In this document: piece by piece, positions 23,842 to 32,358 of the stretch
Layout of the letters: the number at the start of each line of letters is the position of its first letter
Position numbering within the stretch: the first letter of the stretch is position 1
Assembly (NCBI RefSeq): GCF_000970685.1
Contig: NZ_LAJB01000012.1
Span: forward strand, 1 to 64,000
Direction: 5' to 3'
Origin: Domibacillus indicus
GTDB lineage: Bacteria; Bacillota; Bacilli; Bacillales; Domibacillaceae
Length of the DNA: 64,000 nucleotides
Notes under the pieces: model-generated
Databases searched by the model: none
Told to the model about the DNA's origin: nothing
What the model saw: the letters and a program-made list of their open reading frames with translations, nothing else
Program-made: the position numbers and the translations under genes

Positions 23842-24384
23842 TTACGCAATTCGGTACATGTGGGTGTTAATGGAATGGGAGTTTGTAAATGTATGATGAA
23901 TTTTTTCACGCTGTGCTTCTTCAACTTCTACGAGTACCAGGATGTTTCCATCTTTTAAATATTTTTCGTACTCTTCGGCATCCTTTTCCGGAATACCGGC
24001 TCCAGTTAAAGCGCCGACAAGACCGCCGCCGGTTGCGCCGATTGCTGCGCCGCTTAACGTTGTAGCGAGTGGCCCCGCTGCCGCTAAAACACCGATGCCC
24101 GGAATAGTAAGCAGGCCTACTTCGGCAATTAAGCCGACGATACCGCCCAGTACACCGCCAGTGCCGATACCAATGCCGGCGCCTTTTCCAGCGTTGGATG
24201 CGCGGCCGGAATCATTATCATTTGTTTCAATGTTTGTTCTGCTTTCGATTTTATCCAGATCGTCGTCATCCTTGGCAAAAACAGAAATATCTTTTTCTTG
24301 AAAGCCGAGGTCCTTTAGTGACTGAATCGCATGCAGTGCACGGTCTGCGTTTTCAAATACTCCGCCTACAACTGATTTTTCCAT
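23842..24384 (-). CDS. YflT/GsiB-neighbour type general stress protein
   Basis: A 180-residue protein with an N-terminal YflT-type stress domain (PF11181-like: VVGGVFENADRALHAIQSLKDLGF, DISVFAKDDDD). A long Gly/Ala-rich central segment follows (GAGIGIGTGGVLGGIVGL, AAIGATGGGLVGALTGAGI), and then GIPEKDAEEYEKYLKDGNILVLVE. The Gly-rich part is hydrophobic and may associate with membranes. Bacillus relatives belong to the general stress regulon. Two sigma-B-like promoters lie upstream on this strand, which agrees. AAAGGAGGACGTTATTA precedes the ATG. Confidence 0.88.
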   Translation of the reverse strand: MEKSVVGGVFENADRALHAIQSLKDLGFQEKDISVFAKDDDDLDKIESRTNIETNDNDSGRASNAGKGAGIGIGTGGVLGGIVGLIAEVGLLTIPGIGVLAAAGPLATTLSGAAIGATGGGLVGALTGAGIPEKDAEEYEKYLKDGNILVLVEVEEAQREKIHHTFTNSHSINTHMYRIA

Positions 24385-24439
24385 TAATAACGTCCTCCTT
24401 TAAAAATAAACAAGCTGTTTTTGATCCTTCTCTTATCCC

Positions 24440-24464
24440 GTACCCGGCACATTTTCGACTAAAC
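24440..24464 (-). promoter_or_regulatory. Sigma-B-type promoter P1 of the stress gene
   Basis: On the minus strand, -35 GTTTAG (24459-24464) and -10 GGGTAC (24440-24445) are 13 bases apart, against the consensus GTTTAA-N12-14-GGGTAT. Confidence 0.7.
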
Positions 24465-24558
24465 TACTTTTTTGGCTGTATGGACAGCTGCCGTTCAATT
24501 GGCTGCAGCTGTCCTGTCGTCCGGATGTTTAAGCGGGAAAGCAGCTCTCTGTTATCCT

Positions 24559-24583
24559 GTTCCCGGCAAAAAATTGAGTAAAC
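24559..24583 (-). promoter_or_regulatory. Second sigma-B-like promoter P2
   Basis: On the minus strand, GTTTAC (24578-24583) and GGGAAC (24559-24564) are 13 bases apart. The surrounding bases resemble P1, so one may be a diverged copy of the other. Confidence 0.45.
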
Positions 24584-24685
24584 ATTCAAGGATGCAGAGC
24601 GAAGCTAATTTGCTTTCCGATCGCATTAGGGACGGTTTTATGCTTCAATGAAAGAGGATACATGCCGAGAAAAGGAGAGGATTTT

Positions 24686-25663
24686 ATGAAAAAACTTCCA
24701 ATTGAAAAACATGGATTGAATACAAGCCGGCTTGTGCTTGGCTGTATGGGGTTTGGAGGCGGCTGGAGCCGTGATGCCATTACAGAGGAGCAGGTTAAAC
24801 AGGCCCATGAGGCGGTGAATGCGGCGCTCGAATCGGGTATTAATTTTTTTGACCATGCGGATATTTATGCATTTGGAAAAGCAGAAGAAGTATTCGGGCG
24901 AGTACTGAAGGAACGTCCCGGACTGCGGGATGAGATTTTTATCCAGTCCAAAACAGGCATCACCTTTCCGGATAAAGAAGCGGGCCTGCCAACGCGCTAC
25001 AATTTCTCAAAGGAATATATTTTGAATGGGGTAGACGGCACCTTATCCCGGCTGGGCACAGACCATTTAGATACACTGCTTCTGCATCGTCCGGATGCGC
25101 TGATGGAGCCGGAGGAAGTAGCGGAAGCATTTCATGCATTAAAGTCATCCGGCAAGGTACGCTATTTTGGCGTATCAAACATGAGTGCAGGACAAATCAA
25201 ATTATTGCAAAGCGCGATCAGCGACCGGCTGGTTGTTAACCAGCTAGAAATGAGTCTCCATAAAATCGGCTGGCTCGAATCCGGCGTGCATGTAAACCAG
25301 CCGGAATTTTGTGAAACTATTTTTCCAGAAGGCACCCTCGAATACTGCAGGATGGAAAACATTCAAATCCAGGCATGGGGACCGCTTGCACAGGGCTTAT
25401 ATTCAGGCGCTTCTCTTGAAGGAAAGCCGGCGGCTGTAAAAGAAACAGCCGGGATTGTGAAAAAGATGGCACAGGAAAAGGAAACAACGACAGAAGCGAT
25501 TGTACTTGCCTGGCTGATGAGGCATCCAGCCATGATCCAGCCGGTAATTGGCACGACGAGCCCCGAGCGGATTCGTGCTTCCGCAAAAGCGATGAATGTG
25601 GTACTAAGCCGGGATGAGTGGTACACCCTTTACGTATCATCACGCGGCGTAAATTTACCGTAA
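24686..25663 (+). CDS. Aldo/keto reductase (YdhF-like)
   Basis: A 325-residue NADPH-dependent aldo/keto reductase. The catalytic tetrad is visible as Asp and Tyr in FFDHADIYAFGKAEEVFG, Lys in IQSKTG, and His in LLLHRPD. The phosphate-binding end is PVIGTTSPERIRASAKAM. The sequence order and VRYFGVSNM resemble the YdhF/AKR11 group. It reduces carbonyl compounds; the natural substrate is unclear. AGGAGAGG at 24673-24680 favours ATG 24686 over the earlier in-frame start. A short AGGCCT-based hairpin with a T-tail follows. Confidence 0.9.
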   Translation: MKKLPIEKHGLNTSRLVLGCMGFGGGWSRDAITEEQVKQAHEAVNAALESGINFFDHADIYAFGKAEEVFGRVLKERPGLRDEIFIQSKTGITFPDKEAGLPTRYNFSKEYILNGVDGTLSRLGTDHLDTLLLHRPDALMEPEEVAEAFHALKSSGKVRYFGVSNMSAGQIKLLQSAISDRLVVNQLEMSLHKIGWLESGVHVNQPEFCETIFPEGTLEYCRMENIQIQAWGPLAQGLYSGASLEGKPAAVKETAGIVKKMAQEKETTTEAIVLAWLMRHPAMIQPVIGTTSPERIRASAKAMNVVLSRDEWYTLYVSSRGVNLP

Positions 25664-25671
25664 ATGAAAAC

Positions 25672-25730
25672 AAAAGGCCTTTTAAAAAAGATTATAGGTT
25701 ATAAGCTGATTTTTAGGCCTGGCCTTTTTT
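25672..25730 (+). terminator. Terminator after the aldo/keto reductase
   Basis: AAAAGGCC (25672-25679) pairs with GGCCTTTT (25721-25728) across a long loop, followed by T residues. Confidence 0.55.
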
Positions 25731-25950
25731 GATTCCGGCAGTCTCCATTCTGTTGAAATAAGATACTATCTATGTTTTCTCCGGATTAAATCCAACATAC
25801 TTATGTATGTCCAGGACTTCAATAGGATGGAGAGCGCACCGATCTTGGCCCTGGCGGGGAATTCATCCGGTTACACCCGGTTTATGTCCCGTTCCTGATG
25901 AGAAAGGGAAGAATAAATAGGCTTTTTCATGCCGCTTTTTTAGAAATACA
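25731..25950. other. Gene-free stretch
   Basis: No ORF with a ribosome site was found. It holds a small perfect inverted repeat, ACATAC-TTAT-GTATGT (25795-25810), of unknown role. The dispersed repeat follows at 25951. Confidence 0.5.
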
Positions 25951-26075
25951 ACGGGCGGAGGGCTGCCGGCGGAGACTTCCGTGGGACGAGTGGACAGGTG
26001 AAACAGACGGCACGCAATGGCGGGTGGTTCACCGTTCGCCCCACAGAAAAGCGCAGCCCGCAGACCGCAGTCCCT
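25951..26075. repeat. Copy of a GC-rich dispersed hairpin element
   Basis: A G/C-rich segment unlike its A/T-rich surroundings, with blocks such as GGGCTGCCGGCGGAGACTTC, GGTTCACCGTTCGCCCCAC and AAAAGCGCAGCCC. This composition and block order are those of the short intergenic repeats scattered through Bacillaceae genomes. On the opposite strand, CTTTTCTGTGGGGCGAACG matches 15 of 19 bases of the element at 60622-60640 (CTTTCCTGCGGGGTGAACG). No ORF was found. The boundaries are approximate. Confidence 0.6.
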
Positions 26076-26178
26076 GACACTGCTTTTAAAAAAATAACGT
26101 GTTTCCAGCCTATAAAAAGAAGACGATTTTAACTCAAAGCTGGAATACCTTCTTGACGACTCTCTTTTTCAACATTGC

Positions 26179-26205
26179 AAGACTGCTGGCAAAGCCAGCA
26201 GTCTT
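26179..26205. terminator. Hairpin after the PHP gene
   Basis: AAGACTGCTGGC and GCCAGCAGTCTT form a perfect 12-base-pair stem with a 3-base loop. It lies just after the end of the minus-strand ECF/PHP operon. The T-tract on that strand is weak. Confidence 0.7.
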
Positions 26206-26222
26206 ACTCTTTCTAGGGAGGG

Positions 26223-26999
26223 TTAGCTGGCGGACGGCTCCGTTTGAAGCGTGAGCAATTGCTTAATCAATTTTTTTGTTAAAGAAGCGGATTTGACCTT
26301 TAAATGCAGATCGGCTGATATATGAACGGTGAACGCGCTTTGCTGAATGGCTGCTTTTAAATCGGAGATCGTCCGGCAGTCCTGTTGAATATTGTTCATT
26401 ACAGCCCCATATTGAAGGAATTGATGGGTATCGCTGCCGCCCAATACCGGCAGCCCGATTTTCCGGGCAAATGTGTACACCAGTTCTTTGTTTTCTTCAA
26501 TTCCAATTGTGTGAAGGTCTTTTCCGTTTAAATCAAATGCATCCAGGCGCTGAAGCTGATAAGGATCATGCTGGGTAAGCGGTGTTCCCGGGCGGAAGGG
26601 ATGCGCACCGATTTTGATTGTGTTAAACGATTCAGCCAGTGCCATTAAATCCGAGAAAGAAATAAATGTTTCTTTTTCGAGATGGGGCTTTAGTTCATCG
26701 TGCATGCTTAAAATATGTTCACGGCGGCTGATCAGTAAAATGTGGCCGGTTTCTTTTACATCTACTTCCATACCAGCAAATACCCTTAACCCATCCACGC
26801 TGTAATAATCATCTATATACGGAAAGTGATGATCTAAATATGCGTACACATCTGAAAAATTTAATGTATTAAAATGCTCGGTTAGCGCAATGGCATCCAG
26901 TCCCGCTTCTTTTGCTTCACCAACCATTTCTTCAAAATATTCCGGCATAAAATCTGATTTTTTTGCAATTTTAACATGTGTGTGAAAGTCCATGTTCAT
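26223..26999 (-). CDS. PHP-domain phosphoesterase
   Basis: A 258-residue protein of the PHP (polymerase and histidinol phosphatase) superfamily. Metal ligands appear as DFHTH (residues 4-8), IALTEHFN, a Glu in FAGMEVDV, IGAHPFRPG and GGSDTHQFLQYGA. These form a trinuclear phosphoesterase site. It is the last gene of the ECF operon, 15 bases after the T component, so it probably acts on the imported compound, for example by removing a phosphate. AAGGAGTG favours ATG 26999. The substrate is not known. Confidence 0.88.
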   Translation of the reverse strand: MNMDFHTHVKIAKKSDFMPEYFEEMVGEAKEAGLDAIALTEHFNTLNFSDVYAYLDHHFPYIDDYYSVDGLRVFAGMEVDVKETGHILLISRREHILSMHDELKPHLEKETFISFSDLMALAESFNTIKIGAHPFRPGTPLTQHDPYQLQRLDAFDLNGKDLHTIGIEENKELVYTFARKIGLPVLGGSDTHQFLQYGAVMNNIQQDCRTISDLKAAIQQSAFTVHISADLHLKVKSASLTKKLIKQLLTLQTEPSAS

Positions 27000-27014
27000 C
27001 AAAATCACTCCTTA

Positions 27015-27833
27015 TTAATAATAATGGCCTAAAAGAAACAGGGCTGTTATAAAGGTGAAACTGATCGCAAGAAAAAAATAATCCTGGCCGCCCATACGCA
27101 GGGAAGACAGCTTCAGCTTTTTCACCGCGGGATTTGTAAATGCGTTTTTGCTTCCTTTCGTTTCGAGAGCTTCTACCGTAGTACGGGCACGCTTGGCTGT
27201 ACTGAGCAAAAGCGGATAAAACGAAATAACGGACAGCTTAACAAAGTAAGCGGCCATTCGCCAGTAAAGCAGCCCTTTTTTTTCAGGAGCTTTTCCGCGC
27301 AGCCGGTAACACATAAACACATGATTGTATTCTTCAAGCAGAACCGGAAGCATCCGGTAGCCATATGAAATGGAAAAAGACACCTGTCCGGGAACCCCGA
27401 TGCTCAGCAGTCCGATGCTTAGCTTCTCGGGACTCATTGAGCAAAAAACCGTAATGCTTGCCAGTGAAATAACAGCAAGTTTAACCGTCAGCAGAAGCAG
27501 CGGCTGCAGGACGGCCAGGTCACCGCCGAAAAACAGTGAGGCGATAAGAAGGTAGCCGCCCTGTCCCAGCAGCCCGAGAATTAAAATAAGAAGAATGAGC
27601 CGGCTTACTTTCGTCATGATAGTGGTTGTCACTGTAAATGCAAGCAGGCCAGCCAGGATAATTGTGTTATGGATAAACCAGGGGGCAATGCCGAAAAAGG
27701 CATACCAGAGAAACAATGTGCGCGGATCGAGTCGGGCAATAGCGGTCCGGTCATTCGCGTAAGCCGTGTTCAGCAGCTCAATTTTCGCCTGCTCGATGCT
27801 TAACTTATCCATCATATTTTTTGCGTAATCCAT
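27015..27833 (-). CDS. ECF transporter transmembrane component (EcfT/CbiQ)
   Basis: A 272-residue membrane protein of the energy-coupling factor T family. N-terminal RLDPRTLFLWYAFFG leads into several helices. The coupling motifs that grip the ATPases are seen as MCYRLRGKAPEKKG and RARTTVEALETKGS, two A-R-G/A-x-T-type short helices. It starts 22 bases inside the end of the ATPase gene. It belongs to a dedicated (group I) transporter because S, A and T are encoded together. Confidence 0.9.
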   Translation of the reverse strand: MDYAKNMMDKLSIEQAKIELLNTAYANDRTAIARLDPRTLFLWYAFFGIAPWFIHNTIILAGLLAFTVTTTIMTKVSRLILLILILGLLGQGGYLLIASLFFGGDLAVLQPLLLLTVKLAVISLASITVFCSMSPEKLSIGLLSIGVPGQVSFSISYGYRMLPVLLEEYNHVFMCYRLRGKAPEKKGLLYWRMAAYFVKLSVISFYPLLLSTAKRARTTVEALETKGSKNAFTNPAVKKLKLSSLRMGGQDYFFLAISFTFITALFLLGHYY

Positions 27834-29518
27834 GACTCAGCCTCCCGATACAGGTTAATGAACGAATCGATTGAATATGCCGCAGGGAAAAGGCCCAGCC
27901 GGTGGCTCAGCTCGACAATCTGCGGAGGGACCAGTCCCGCTTTTTTCATTAAAAACATATTGGAAAACAATTCTTCTTTACTGCCGTCATAAATAATTCC
28001 GCCTTCATGCATGACGATAACTCGTGTGGCCCACTCGCTGACCAGCTGCATATCATGGGTAGCGATCATGACCAGCTCCGTATGCTCTTTTAATTGGTCG
28101 ATAAATCCGGTCAGCTGCTTGCGGGTAGCAATATCAAGATTCGCGGTTGGCTCATCCAAAAGAATAATAGCGGGATTCATGGCAGCCCCGATGGCAAGAG
28201 AAGCACGGCGCTGCTGGCCCCCGCTCATCAGCCTGCTGTCTTTATGCTGCAAATCCGTTAAGTGAAATTGTTCAAGAATGCGGTCTACTCGGGACTCGAA
28301 ATCTTTAATCCGGCGTGCTTTCAAGAAAAACTCCACATCCTTGCGGACAGAGTCCTCAATAAACATTTGCTCGGGGTTTTGATAAATGTAAGTCACCTTG
28401 TCTGCCAGCTGCTCCGGAGTCAAGCCGGCGGTTGTCTGCCCGAGAACCGAGACCGAGCCGCCGGCGGGCTTTCGAAAGCCGGTCAGCAGGCGCAGGAGTG
28501 TTGATTTTCCGGCGCCATTATTGCCGACAAGCGCCACTTTTTCTCCTTTATAAAACGTAACAGTGATGTCCTTTAAAACAGGAGTGACGGTGCGGTTGAT
28601 TGTTTTATAAAAAAACTCTGCGTTCTCAAACCGGGCTGCCGGTTCGCCTTCTATTTCGTTCGGTTTGTTTTCTAAAGGTGCTCTTTTTTCAAGAAAGAGT
28701 GCTTTGAAATACTCATCCGCTTCTTCAAGCGTAACCGGAAGCATGCCGCCGAGGCCGAGCTCGCGGGCGGCCTGGGTAACCTGAGGCGGATAAATGCCCC
28801 TCTTTGTCAGCTCATCAACAGCCGTTAATGCTTCTTTAACGGGCTTTTTCCAAACGGCTTTTCCTTCATCCACAAGCAGCACGCTTGAACAGTAATCGGC
28901 GATAAACTCGGTATGATGCTCAATGACGATAATGGTTTTGCCGTGCTGCTTATTCAAGGTTTCTAAAATTTTATACATTTTTCTGGCGTGATGGGGGTCA
29001 AGCTGGGCGATAGGCTCATCCAGTACAAGGATATCCGGCTGGAGTGACAGGCAGCCGGCCAGCGCGAGCAAATGCTTCTGGCCGCCGCTAAGCTGCCAGA
29101 TAAATTCATCCTCGCACTGGTCGAGCTCCACCAGGCTCAATGCCTGACGGGCCCGTTCCTCGTAATCAGGGAATCCGAAGTGAAGGGGAGCAAAGGCCGC
29201 ATCTTCTAAAACTCGTGCCTGCACAAGCTGGTTTTCAAAATCCTGATACACGTAACCGACATGGGAAGACAGGTCTGCCACAGAACTGTCCGCAGCCTGG
29301 AGGCCGTTTACTATAACGGAGCCTTCAAAGTCCCCGGTATAATAATGGGGAATTAAGCCATTGAACAGCTTGCAGAGAGTGGATTTGCCGCTTCCGTTCC
29401 CGCCAATGACAGCCAGAAACTCGCCTTTTTGAACTGAAAAACTCATATTCCGTAAACTCGGCCTGGTTTCTCCCGGATAGGTAAAGGTAACATTCTGAAC
29501 ATCGATCACATTATTCAT
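27812..29518 (-). CDS. ECF transporter fused ATPase (A-A' two-domain protein)
   Basis: A 568-residue protein with two ABC ATPase domains in one chain. Domain 1 has Walker A GGNGSGKSTLCK and signature LSGGQKHLLALAG with LDEPIAQLDP. Domain 2 has GNNGAGKSTLLR, MSGGQQRRASLAIG and LDEPTANLDIATR. This is the EcfA-EcfA' fusion seen in YkoD-like ECF systems. ATG 29518 overlaps the end of the S-component gene by 8 bases. The frame extends upstream, but only into S-gene sequence. Confidence 0.9.
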   Translation of the reverse strand: MNNVIDVQNVTFTYPGETRPSLRNMSFSVQKGEFLAVIGGNGSGKSTLCKLFNGLIPHYYTGDFEGSVIVNGLQAADSSVADLSSHVGYVYQDFENQLVQARVLEDAAFAPLHFGFPDYEERARQALSLVELDQCEDEFIWQLSGGQKHLLALAGCLSLQPDILVLDEPIAQLDPHHARKMYKILETLNKQHGKTIIVIEHHTEFIADYCSSVLLVDEGKAVWKKPVKEALTAVDELTKRGIYPPQVTQAARELGLGGMLPVTLEEADEYFKALFLEKRAPLENKPNEIEGEPAARFENAEFFYKTINRTVTPVLKDITVTFYKGEKVALVGNNGAGKSTLLRLLTGFRKPAGGSVSVLGQTTAGLTPEQLADKVTYIYQNPEQMFIEDSVRKDVEFFLKARRIKDFESRVDRILEQFHLTDLQHKDSRLMSGGQQRRASLAIGAAMNPAIILLDEPTANLDIATRKQLTGFIDQLKEHTELVMIATHDMQLVSEWATRVIVMHEGGIIYDGSKEELFSNMFLMKKAGLVPPQIVELSHRLGLFPAAYSIDSFINLYREAESWITQKI

Positions 29519-30383
29519 GGGCGATTCGGTCCTTCGCTTTTTTATTTCGTGAAATGATGGCAAAAAGAATAGAAAGTGAAAGAACGGCTGCAACACCAAT
29601 GCTGATCCAGATAAGATTTGTTTCAAGCTGTTCGGCAAAAGGTGCTTCCCATTCGAAAATGTTTAAATCTGTTTCCGACAGGAATTCAAACCCAAATGCG
29701 GCAAAGGCCAGAAGAACAGCTGCTATCACCAGTTTTGGACGCAGAATCCCACGGGTAGAATGGGTATTTTCACGGGTGCGGGGCTTCATGCCGAGCAACG
29801 GCTCAATTTTGCCGTAGAGACGCGGCACAAAATACAGAGTCGGAATGAGAGCAAAGAGAATGCCAGAAAACAAAACATCATTGAAAAAAGCAAATCCTTC
29901 GACAACAACGACACTTTCAGCGAGGCCAGGCAGAGTTTCAAAATCGTCGACTCCTATCCATACTTTTCCTATATCAACCATCATGCTGATTAACTGATGA
30001 ATGATAACACCGGAAAGAGCGGCCATCCCAACCTGCTGTCTGTTTTTTGGATCCGTCACCATAATGCCGGCAATGTACATCGCGAGCGAGAAAGAAATAA
30101 ACTTTTCAAGCTCACCAAAGCCGCCGAATTGGCCAAGCATAAGCTCGCCGAAAATCACTTCACCGAGAGAAGCGCCAATGGCCGCATAAAGCGGGTGAAA
30201 CAAGATACATAAAGTAAGTGGAATAAAAGCAAAATACTCAATCGAAAATTCAACAGGACCAACATAAACAGACGGAACAAGCTCGGTAATCATGTTCGAT
30301 AACCCGTAAAGCGACATTGATAAAATAAAGACCATCATCTTTTGGGACTGCGTCAGTGTGTATCGCTCTTTTACTGTTTGCAT
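29511..30383 (-). CDS. ECF transporter substrate-binding (S) component, unknown substrate
   Basis: A 290-residue membrane protein, first gene of the operon. It has about six helices, with the S-component feel of LVPSVYVGPVEFSIEYFAFIPL and HPLYAAIGASLGEVIFGE. After them come a charged linker (about 205-225) and two more helices, which make it longer than standard S proteins. Genes of this kind are sometimes mislabelled as FtsQ. AGGAGGG eight bases before ATG 30383 gives a strong start. The specificity cannot be assigned; the linked PHP enzyme and RpiR regulator hint at a phosphorylated or sugar-like compound. Confidence 0.75.
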   Translation of the reverse strand: MQTVKERYTLTQSQKMMVFILSMSLYGLSNMITELVPSVYVGPVEFSIEYFAFIPLTLCILFHPLYAAIGASLGEVIFGELMLGQFGGFGELEKFISFSLAMYIAGIMVTDPKNRQQVGMAALSGVIIHQLISMMVDIGKVWIGVDDFETLPGLAESVVVVEGFAFFNDVLFSGILFALIPTLYFVPRLYGKIEPLLGMKPRTRENTHSTRGILRPKLVIAAVLLAFAAFGFEFLSETDLNIFEWEAPFAEQLETNLIWISIGVAAVLSLSILFAIISRNKKAKDRIAHE

Positions 30384-30545
30384 AGTTTATTCCCTCCTGG
30401 GTTCAGCTTGCTATTTATTGTAAGAGGGGAATATGAATCCGCCACAGCATTTATGTAAATCCCTCGTAAACTTATTATCATTTTTTTTAATGTTGTAATT
30501 TTTTTATCAATGCATGATAGGATAAAGAAAAAAAGGATGAATTCT

Positions 30546-31367
30546 GTGTTTGATATCAATCATTTGTCTCCCAGCCATTTGAAAATTGCCCAGTGGATCC
30601 GCCATAATGAGTCAGCGGTCATGATTGCTTCTGAGAAGGATATTGCGGAAGCGACCGGTGTCAGTATAGCATCGGTTTCGCGCTTTTGGAGAATGATCGG
30701 CTGCCGGAATTTAAAAGAATACAAGCAAAAGTTAAAAGCAAAGCAGGAAGTAACACCGGCAAAAAAAATGCTGAAAACAATCGGGAATCTTGAATACACA
30801 GATGTACAAAGCCATCATCTAAGCCGAAGCATCCGTCACCTGCAGGCTACACTGGACCATTTTCAGCGGGATCCCTTCAATAAGGCGGTAAAGCTGATTC
30901 AAGAATCAAGCCGCCTGTATGTTTACGCGCCCGGTCCTTCTATCAGCCTGGGAGAGCTGCTTTGCTACCGTCTCAGGCGATTTGGACAGGATGCCCGCTG
31001 TCTGAGATGGATGGGAAGCGAACTATTAGAAGAAATGGTTCATATTGATAAGTCCTGTACGGTTTTGATTTTTGCTTTTGGGCGAATTTTAAAAGAGGGA
31101 GAAGTTTTGCTTAAGCATGCCATGGACACCGGTTATAAAACGATTGTTGTCACAGACCAGCTTGTGCTGGACACTTCTTTTCCTTTTGATGTTTTTTTAT
31201 ACGCGGACCGTGGAGACAAGGATGAATTCCACTCTATGATCGCCCCGCTGTTTTTACTTGAGAACCTGATTATGGAAATGGGCAAAGCGGGACAGCCTCA
31301 TCAAATGGAGCATTTGGAACGGCTCGACAGTCTCCGGAGAAAGTACAGGGACGATTTGCCAAGGTGA
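30546..31367 (+). CDS. RpiR/MurR-family transcriptional regulator
   Basis: A 273-residue regulator with an N-terminal HTH_6 domain (residues 1-75: KIAQWIRHNESAVMIASEKD, IAEATGVSIASVSRFWRMIG) and a SIS sugar-phosphate-binding domain (about 100-240: LYVYAPGPSISLGELLCYRL, TVLIFAFGR). Such proteins sense phosphosugars. It is divergent from the ECF-PHP operon with about 160 bases between, so it is the probable local regulator. GTG 30546 has AAAGGATGA upstream; the earlier ATG 30510 and ATG 30537 lack good ribosome sites. Confidence 0.85.
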   Translation: MFDINHLSPSHLKIAQWIRHNESAVMIASEKDIAEATGVSIASVSRFWRMIGCRNLKEYKQKLKAKQEVTPAKKMLKTIGNLEYTDVQSHHLSRSIRHLQATLDHFQRDPFNKAVKLIQESSRLYVYAPGPSISLGELLCYRLRRFGQDARCLRWMGSELLEEMVHIDKSCTVLIFAFGRILKEGEVLLKHAMDTGYKTIVVTDQLVLDTSFPFDVFLYADRGDKDEFHSMIAPLFLLENLIMEMGKAGQPHQMEHLERLDSLRRKYRDDLPR

Positions 31368-31486
31368 TGGATAAAAGACAGGTACTGCACGGCGCGGTAT
31401 TTACCGGCCGGGGCCAAAGCGATTTGCCGCGGCGGCATCGCTCGTATATCATAAAAGGTAGACTGGACAGACAGGAGAGCAGATGA

Positions 31487-32296
31487 ATGTACAAATTGAT
31501 TGCGATTGATATGGATGGAACGCTTTTAAATGATCATCATGAGGTAACAGATGAAGTGCGGAATGCGCTCGATGAAGCCCGGGCTCAAGGCGTAAAAATA
31601 GTGCTTTGCACGGGACGGCCGCTTGCCGGCATCCGCCGTTATTTAAAAGAGCTTCAGCTTGAAGAGGAAGAAGATTATGTGATTGCGTATAACGGTGCAA
31701 TTGTGCAAAATACGCATACAAATGAAGTTGTGTTTAAGCAGTCACTCGGCTATGAGGATTTCCGCCTGCTGCATAGCTTAAGCATAGAGCTCGATACGCC
31801 GATGCACTTTTTTGACACAGACTATTTATACACAACCAATAAGCTGATCAGCCCGTATACGGTGCATGAAGCGTTTATCACGAAAATTCCATTCCGCCAC
31901 ACGTCCGCAGAAGAGGTGCCCGAGGACATTGCGATGCCGAAAGTAATGTATATTGATGAGCCCGAGCAGCTTGACCGGACGATTGCGGCAATCCCGGCCG
32001 AGGTCAATGAGAAATATATGATGGTGAAAAGTGCACCGTTTTATTTGGAAATTCTGCCCCGGGAAGTAAGCAAAGGCAATGCCGTAAAGCGTTTGTCTGA
32101 GAAGCTGGGCATTAAGCGTGAGGAAGTAATGACCATCGGCGATAACGGCAACGACTTATCCATGATTCAGTTTGCCGGCTGCGGAGTTGCGATGGAAAAT
32201 GCGATTCCAATGGTAAAAGAAGCAGCTGATTATCATACAAAATCCAATAATGAGCATGGAGTTGCTCATGCAATACGAGAGCTTGTACTCGTTTAA
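31487..32296 (+). CDS. Cof-type HAD-IIB sugar phosphatase (YidA-like)
   Basis: A 269-residue HAD phosphatase. Motif I is AIDMDGTLLND, motif II LCTGRPLAG, motif III the Lys in SKGNAVKRL, and motif IV IGDNGNDLSMI. The C2B cap lies between about residues 85 and 195. YidA-type enzymes dephosphorylate sugar phosphates. AGGAGAG at 31473-31479 supports ATG 31487. A strong bidirectional terminator follows. Confidence 0.9.
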   Translation: MYKLIAIDMDGTLLNDHHEVTDEVRNALDEARAQGVKIVLCTGRPLAGIRRYLKELQLEEEEDYVIAYNGAIVQNTHTNEVVFKQSLGYEDFRLLHSLSIELDTPMHFFDTDYLYTTNKLISPYTVHEAFITKIPFRHTSAEEVPEDIAMPKVMYIDEPEQLDRTIAAIPAEVNEKYMMVKSAPFYLEILPREVSKGNAVKRLSEKLGIKREEVMTIGDNGNDLSMIQFAGCGVAMENAIPMVKEAADYHTKSNNEHGVAHAIRELVLV

Positions 32297-32313
32297 GGAA
32301 GAAAAAACAGAAC

Positions 32314-32354
32314 GCCGGATTCCTGCCGCACCAGGCAGGAATCCGGCTTCTTTT
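32314..32354. terminator. Bidirectional terminator, HAD and dehydrogenase genes
   Basis: GCCGGATTCCTGCC (32314-32327) pairs perfectly with GGCAGGAATCCGGC (32334-32347), followed by a T-rich tail. It lies between convergent genes. Confidence 0.85.
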
Positions 32355-32358
32355 TGTC

